Assembly: GCA_947624195.1 (NCBI GenBank)
Contig: CANQJH010000001.1
Location: 113,233-145,607 of the forward strand
Length of the DNA: 32,375 nt
Direction: 5' to 3'
DNA from: an uncultured Clostridia bacterium
GTDB taxonomy: Bacteria; Bacillota; Clostridia; TANB77; CAG-508
Part shown: positions 28,182 through 32,375 of the stretch, piece after piece
Position numbering within the stretch: position 1 is the stretch's first letter
Layout: every line of letters begins with the position of its first letter
Position numbers and translations under genes: made by a program
Notes under the pieces: model-generated
Told to the model about the DNA's origin: nothing
The model's input: the letters and a program-made list of their open reading frames with translations, nothing else
Database searches by the model: none

Positions 28182-29480
28182 TTATTTAACACTAAAATTT
28201 GTTACTTTAGGGTTGGCATTGCTACCACTAACCATTCCTTCTGCAACAGTATCATAATCAGCACCATACTCATTGGTTATTGTTACTTCTACTTTAATAT
28301 AAAATGAACCATCAGTATTTTCTCTTTCTTCTTTAATTCCAGTTATCCAATGGCTTTTAAATCCATATTTATATTTCTGTTCACCATATTCTTCAAATGC
28401 TTTATGTACATAATATGTATCTAACTCAGTTTCAGATACTCTAGGCTTATATGTATAATAATAAATTGCAACCTCTTCATCCGTTTTGTATTTTTTATCA
28501 ACCTCAGCAGATTCCCCACCTATCTTGATATCATACACTTTATTTTCATTAATTTTTCTAGCTGATGATTTTGTATGAGTAACAATATGATTAAATCCGG
28601 CATCCCTAAATGCTTGTTCTACTTTTTCATAATTTATATCTTTACCAGAAAGCCAACCATAAGGAATAGAAACTTTTTCAGGATCATCTTGAGATTTTAG
28701 ATGGTAGCTTACAATTACTTCAGCATCTTTTTGAAAAACAGTTCCTCTTGAATAATCATCTTTACTATCTATTGTAACACTTTCAACCTCTCCTTCAGTA
28801 ATTAAAAAAGTGTCAATATCAGAAGTATCAATATCATATAGTGGTTTTTCAATAATATTTGAAAATCCCATTTTTTCTAATTCATTGATAACATCCTTGT
28901 AATTTTTTCTAATCAAAGAAGATTTATCAGTTGTCATCTTTATTTCATTTTCATTTAGAGCAATGTTTTCATCAAAATATAAATCTTTGACTTCAATTCT
29001 GTTATTATAGCAACTAATTTTATAGCCAATATCTATATCGTTATCATTTACATTAATATTTTTTTCATTTTTTATAGAAGTATCTTCCGCATTTACAAAA
29101 TTTATAGTATAACTACCAGTACCCAAATGAAATTCTACATCTGCATTTTCACCATGGTATAATCTTTTTCTCTGATTTCCAACAGATATAATAACATCAT
29201 ATTTACTAAAAATAATATTTTTAGTAAAATCAATATGTATTTTTACACTAAAATTTTTACCATTACCACTATCATTGTTGTCATTTCTATCAATTTTATT
29301 AGTTGCATTTAATGAAATAATAATTATCATTATGAGTAAGAAAGCTACAATTCCACCTACTATTGTATATAAATATTTTTTATTTTGAAAAAGTTTTTCT
29401 TTTTTTACTCCTTTTTTTACTTCTTCTTTTACCTTTTTTACTTCTTCTTTTACTTTTTCTACTTCTTTTTCCTTTTCCAT
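28182..29480 (-). CDS. Membrane-anchored protein with two PASTA-like repeats
   Basis: A 432-residue protein. A Lys/Glu coiled-coil N-terminus (residues 1-33), one transmembrane helix (TIVGGIVAFLLIMIIIISL, about 39-58), then an extracytoplasmic part of about 370 residues. The first extracytoplasmic domain resembles a beta sandwich (IFSKYDVIISVGNQRKRLYHG). Two repeats follow of the type KDVINELEKMGFSNI...EGEVESVTI...DAEVIVSYH and EQAFRDAGFNHI...KVYDIKIGG...DEEVAIYYY, similar to PASTA repeats that bind wall fragments or beta-lactams. The C-terminal ~90 residues may form a further domain (WITGIKEERENTDGSFYIKVEVTITN). Topology is probably N-in/C-out. The role is unknown; wall or stress sensing is plausible. 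Confidence 0.7.
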   Translation of the reverse strand: MEKEKEVEKVKEEVKKVKEEVKKGVKKEKLFQNKKYLYTIVGGIVAFLLIMIIIISLNATNKIDRNDNNDSGNGKNFSVKIHIDFTKNIIFSKYDVIISVGNQRKRLYHGENADVEFHLGTGSYTINFVNAEDTSIKNEKNINVNDNDIDIGYKISCYNNRIEVKDLYFDENIALNENEIKMTTDKSSLIRKNYKDVINELEKMGFSNIIEKPLYDIDTSDIDTFLITEGEVESVTIDSKDDYSRGTVFQKDAEVIVSYHLKSQDDPEKVSIPYGWLSGKDINYEKVEQAFRDAGFNHIVTHTKSSARKINENKVYDIKIGGESAEVDKKYKTDEEVAIYYYTYKPRVSETELDTYYVHKAFEEYGEQKYKYGFKSHWITGIKEERENTDGSFYIKVEVTITNEYGADYDTVAEGMVSGSNANPKVTNFSVK

Positions 29481-29648
29481 TTTACCTTTTCCCCACCGAA
29501 CTAAATATTTTTAATTTTTATTATAGTTATATTTTTATATTTTCTTTTTATTTTATCAAATAAAATCCCACTAAGCAATATTTTCTATTCTTTCAATCCA
29601 ACAACTTACTATTTATCTAAATATAGTAATAGAATTTTCCATTTATCT

Positions 29649-30542
29649 TTATATTCCATCTTGTCTTTGATTCATTCCTTTTTTATCTGTTTTTTCAATA
29701 TTTACAATTCTAAAGTCTGTAAAAATGTCTTGTGCAGTATATTCTGTTCTCTCCTTTTTCTCACCTTTAAAAGTAAACTCGTAATCATTTCCTTCTACTA
29801 GCTTATATTTTTTCTCTGCTTTTATTAAAGCAGGTCCATTCATTTGATATTGTTCTACTATATAGAAATTATAATTTCCTGTTTTGTCTGTTTCTTTTAA
29901 ATCTGATTTTACATTAAATGTTCTTACAAATTGTATTTCACTTATTTGTGTTTCTTGATCACTACCATATATTTTGTTATCTGTATGCTCATTTATTATT
30001 TCAATAATTCTATAAGAATCTTCAGCATTTAGCACTGCTTCTTTTCCACCTTTTGTAATATGACAAGATGTCCCCAATTCAATTCCATAGGTTATCATAT
30101 TACTTTTAAAAGTAATAATGTAGTCATCTAAGCCATCACAAGTTTCTTCTTTAAATTCTAGTCTACTAAATATTTCTTCTATACCTTGTGCCTCAAAGGA
30201 TTTAATTTCTATATGCTCCTTTTCTTCGTTTTCTAGTCTATTTGCAGATTCAATGATTATTTTATTTTCATAGTTTTCTATTTCATCATAAAAATCTCCA
30301 TATTGCATATTCCAAGTACCTATTTTTTTCTCATTATATCCACTTAATCTATTAAAGTCTATTACTTTATATCCTAATCCAAAATATTCTACTGTTCCAC
30401 CATCACTATACCCTCCTAATGTAATACAAAATATTGGTTTTTTATCATTTTGTACTCTTAAATAATCTACTGCAAAAAATATTAATGCTAAAACTACAAT
30501 AAATACAATAATAATTAACAGAATTTTTATTACCTTTTTCAT
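29649..30542 (-). CDS. Membrane-anchored extracytoplasmic protein of unknown function
   Basis: A 297-residue protein. One N-terminal transmembrane helix (IKILLIIIVFIVVLALIFF) is followed by DYLRVQNDKKPIFCITLGGY and GGTVEYFGLGYKVIDFN, a conserved opening I associate with a common but uncharacterised clostridial family. The rest is a mixed alpha/beta extracytoplasmic domain with two Cys residues (in EETCDG and GTSCHI) that could pair. Its promoter is palindrome copy 5. The nearest good ribosome sequence, GAAAGGATGAG, is about 16 nt from the ATG, which is long. No function can be assigned. Confidence 0.7.
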   Translation of the reverse strand: MKKVIKILLIIIVFIVVLALIFFAVDYLRVQNDKKPIFCITLGGYSDGGTVEYFGLGYKVIDFNRLSGYNEKKIGTWNMQYGDFYDEIENYENKIIIESANRLENEEKEHIEIKSFEAQGIEEIFSRLEFKEETCDGLDDYIITFKSNMITYGIELGTSCHITKGGKEAVLNAEDSYRIIEIINEHTDNKIYGSDQETQISEIQFVRTFNVKSDLKETDKTGNYNFYIVEQYQMNGPALIKAEKKYKLVEGNDYEFTFKGEKKERTEYTAQDIFTDFRIVNIEKTDKKGMNQRQDGI

Positions 30543-30582
30543 ATATTTCTAATCTCATCCTTTCAACAAATTATTTATCTAA

Positions 30583-30623
30583 AGTATAACAAAAAAGCAA
30601 GTGATTGTAAATAATCACTTGCT
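30583..30623 (-). promoter_or_regulatory. Palindromic terminator-promoter repeat (copy 5)
   Basis: Perfect 11-bp arms agcaagtgatt (30596-30606) and aatcacttgct (30613-30623) around loop gtaaat. TTTACA (30606-30611), 17 bp, TATACT (30583-30588) on the minus strand. The stem plus TTTTTT also suits termination of the FtsX-type gene ending at 30636. Confidence 0.75.
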
Positions 30624-30635
30624 CTAATAAATTTA

Positions 30636-32375
30636 TTATTCTTCTTTGATGATATTTTTTCCGCCAAAATATGTAGCAGCAAAATATGAACCATATATCA
30701 TTCCAATAATTATTACTGTTGCTATAACAGATGGTAGTAAATCATCTGTTGAGGCTAACCCTGACATCAATGTTATTGAAAATTGTATTCCAAAAACTGA
30801 GTGTATAATTGCTAAAACAAGTGGCATTCCAAAGAAAATACCTATTTGTCTAAATAATGCTTTATTAATCATTTTTTCATCGCAACCAATTTTTCTTAAA
30901 ATAGTGTATCTTTGTTTATTATCGCTTGCTTCTGTTAGTTGTTTTAGTGCTAAGATAGCGCTACTAGCTATTAAGAATATTATTCCTAAATAAATTGCTA
31001 TAAATACTACTATCGTTGCTATACCTATACTTGCTTCCCTTAAGCTAATTTTTGTCAATCCATCTAATTCTATTCCATTATCATTTAGTTTTTTTACAAA
31101 ATCTGAAGAACTTTCACTGCCTAAAAATATTTTTTCAATTTCTTGTTTTCCTTCATCTGTTTCTGCATTATAATTTGCTGATAATAAATACATTTCTTTC
31201 ATTTCTTCTGTTAACGGACAATTATCTGGCACTAAAATAATTCCTGTATTTGTATGACTTGTTGACATCATTATATATCCTTCTTGGCATTTATTATATT
31301 TTGATTTGTATTCTTTTCCTGCAATAGTTAAAGGATAATTTTCTTTTGCTAATACTCTGTTTCTTAATTCTGTTTGCATATCAAAATCACAAAGAACGAT
31401 ATATTCATCTTGATTTAAGGTATATTCTTTTATTCCATATAATTTTGCCATTTTATTATAATCAGATATTTTTATTATTTCTTCTGCTGTTCCATAAGCC
31501 AAACCTGGAAATTCTTTTTTTACTTCATCAAAACTTTCTCCAAAAAAAGTTTCCCACGTCAAATCATTTGTCGCATATACTTCTATTTCAACAATATCTT
31601 TTAATACATTCATATCTAAGCCATTATTTATCATTGTATCATAAATAGGATTTTTGAATCTTCTCGTTGCGCTTCTGTCGTTGTATGTTCTATTCCATAT
31701 CTAGTATAACTTTCTGGCAAATTTGCAGTTTTATATAAATTCAAATCCACTGGTGTCATTTCAATTAATTCTCTTTGCATAGTATTTCTTAATGCTAAAC
31801 TTGATGATAAAATACTAATTGTCATAAACAACATTAAGCATATAACACTCATACTTGCAACCATTGTATTTATTTTATTATTTAATTGCCTTAAAACAAA
31901 CATATTTGTATCTTTAAAATAAATATTTTTCATTTTTTGAACAACTGTTATTATAAATCCAGATAAAGACCAGAAGATTAGTACCGTTCCGGGCAACTCC
32001 CATTAGAATAGGTGGTATCATCTTTTCCGCTGTATTCATTGAGTATACATCTCCTGTTACTTTCCAGTAAGCATAACCTACAATACTGCTACCGAAAATA
32101 AATACTAAAACAGCTAAAAGTGGATTCTTCATTTTCACTTTTTCGTTTTTCTTTGTAGCATTTAATAAAATAATTAGTTTATATCTTGAAATTGTCATTG
32201 TATTAAAAATCATTACAGCTAGATACATTACTGCAAAATATATACAAGTCTTGGCACAAGCATCTTTTGAAAATACAAAATGGAATTCGCTCATATCGGC
32301 TTCGAACAATTTGCCAACTAGTATAGACATAAATTGTGATGCAAATACACCAATAACAAGTCCAGCTATAAGTGA
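30636..32375 (-). pseudogene. FtsX-type ABC transporter permease (BceB-like), two frameshifts, 5' end outside window
   Basis: Three overlapping frames together make one permease. The frame from the right edge to about 31992 carries TM segments plus TISRYKLIILLNATKKNEKVK. The middle frame (about 31996-31631) begins GTVLIFWSLSGF and includes LRQLNNKINTMVASMSVICLMLF. The last (31634-30636) holds the extracellular region and the final FtsX TM block (ALKQLTEASDNKQRYTILRKIGCDEKMINKALF). The first break is an extra C in GTTGCCCGGAACG near 31994; removing it joins MGV-A-GTVLIF. The second is a missing A in TCAAAAATCC near 31652; restoring it gives DSKNPIYDTMINNGLD. The family is that of BceB-type permeases paired with peptide-antibiotic resistance ATPases. 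Either a recent pseudogene or sequencing error. Confidence 0.8.

Noticed and set aside
11599-30623. CRISPR-like repeats from the recurring palindrome
   Set aside because: Copies are kilobases apart with genes between them; there is no repeat-spacer regularity and no cas genes (the Cas4-like domain is part of DUF2779).

Overview
The window is very AT-rich DNA with strong AAGGAGG-type ribosome binding sites, sigma-A-like promoters, a Der GTPase, a DacF-type carboxypeptidase, VanW, BceB-like FtsX permeases and a high-molecular-weight rubredoxin. Together these suggest a low-GC anaerobic Firmicute, probably a gut Clostridia lineage. The standard code fits all reading frames. No rRNA, tRNA, CRISPR array, integrase or transposase is visible.

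Layout. 1-4.7 kb: start of der, two tandem paralogous polytopic membrane proteins, a 55-residue membrane peptide and a VanW-domain protein. 4.8-9.9 kb: a tight four-gene operon of HerA/DUF87-type ATPase, disordered acidic protein, SPFH/band-7 protein with zinc ribbons, and a four-TM coiled-coil protein. 10.2-12.3 kb: a D-Ala-D-Ala carboxypeptidase convergent with a flavin reductase-rubredoxin fusion. 12.4-18.9 kb: a cassette-like run of small minus-strand enzymes (cytidine deaminase, GNAT, ASCH, MazG-like, Fic, methyltransferase, HIT, Nudix, membrane protein, putative nuclease). It contains duplicated gene remnants, direct and inverted repeats, and copies of a palindromic promoter repeat. 19.1-27.9 kb: eight minus-strand genes that I read as one regulated module. 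They are a DnaJ-C-like protein, a DUF2779/Cas4-like nuclease, a PD-(D/E)XK_4 nuclease, a WYL regulator, a deleted DnaB-like ATPase, two large unknown proteins and a CbxX/SpoVK-type AAA+ ATPase. 28-32.4 kb: two membrane-anchored extracytoplasmic proteins and a twice-frameshifted FtsX-type permease running off the end.

The most notable observation is a 21-bp motif ending in GTGACC. It lies 7 bp (one site 7 or 8) upstream of the -35 box of all three predicted promoters of the 19.1-27.9 kb module, whose central gene encodes a WYL-domain regulator. This supports a single WYL-controlled regulon joining two nucleases, an AAA+ ATPase and uncharacterised partners, which is a candidate undescribed defence or DNA-processing system. 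The second is a dispersed palindrome, AAGYAAGTRATT-gtaaat-AATCACTTRCTT. Its loop holds a TTTACA -35 box, and in four of five copies a TATACT -10 box follows exactly 17 bp later, so it looks like a combined terminator and promoter punctuating the accessory genes.

All identifications come from reading motifs by eye; no database search was run.
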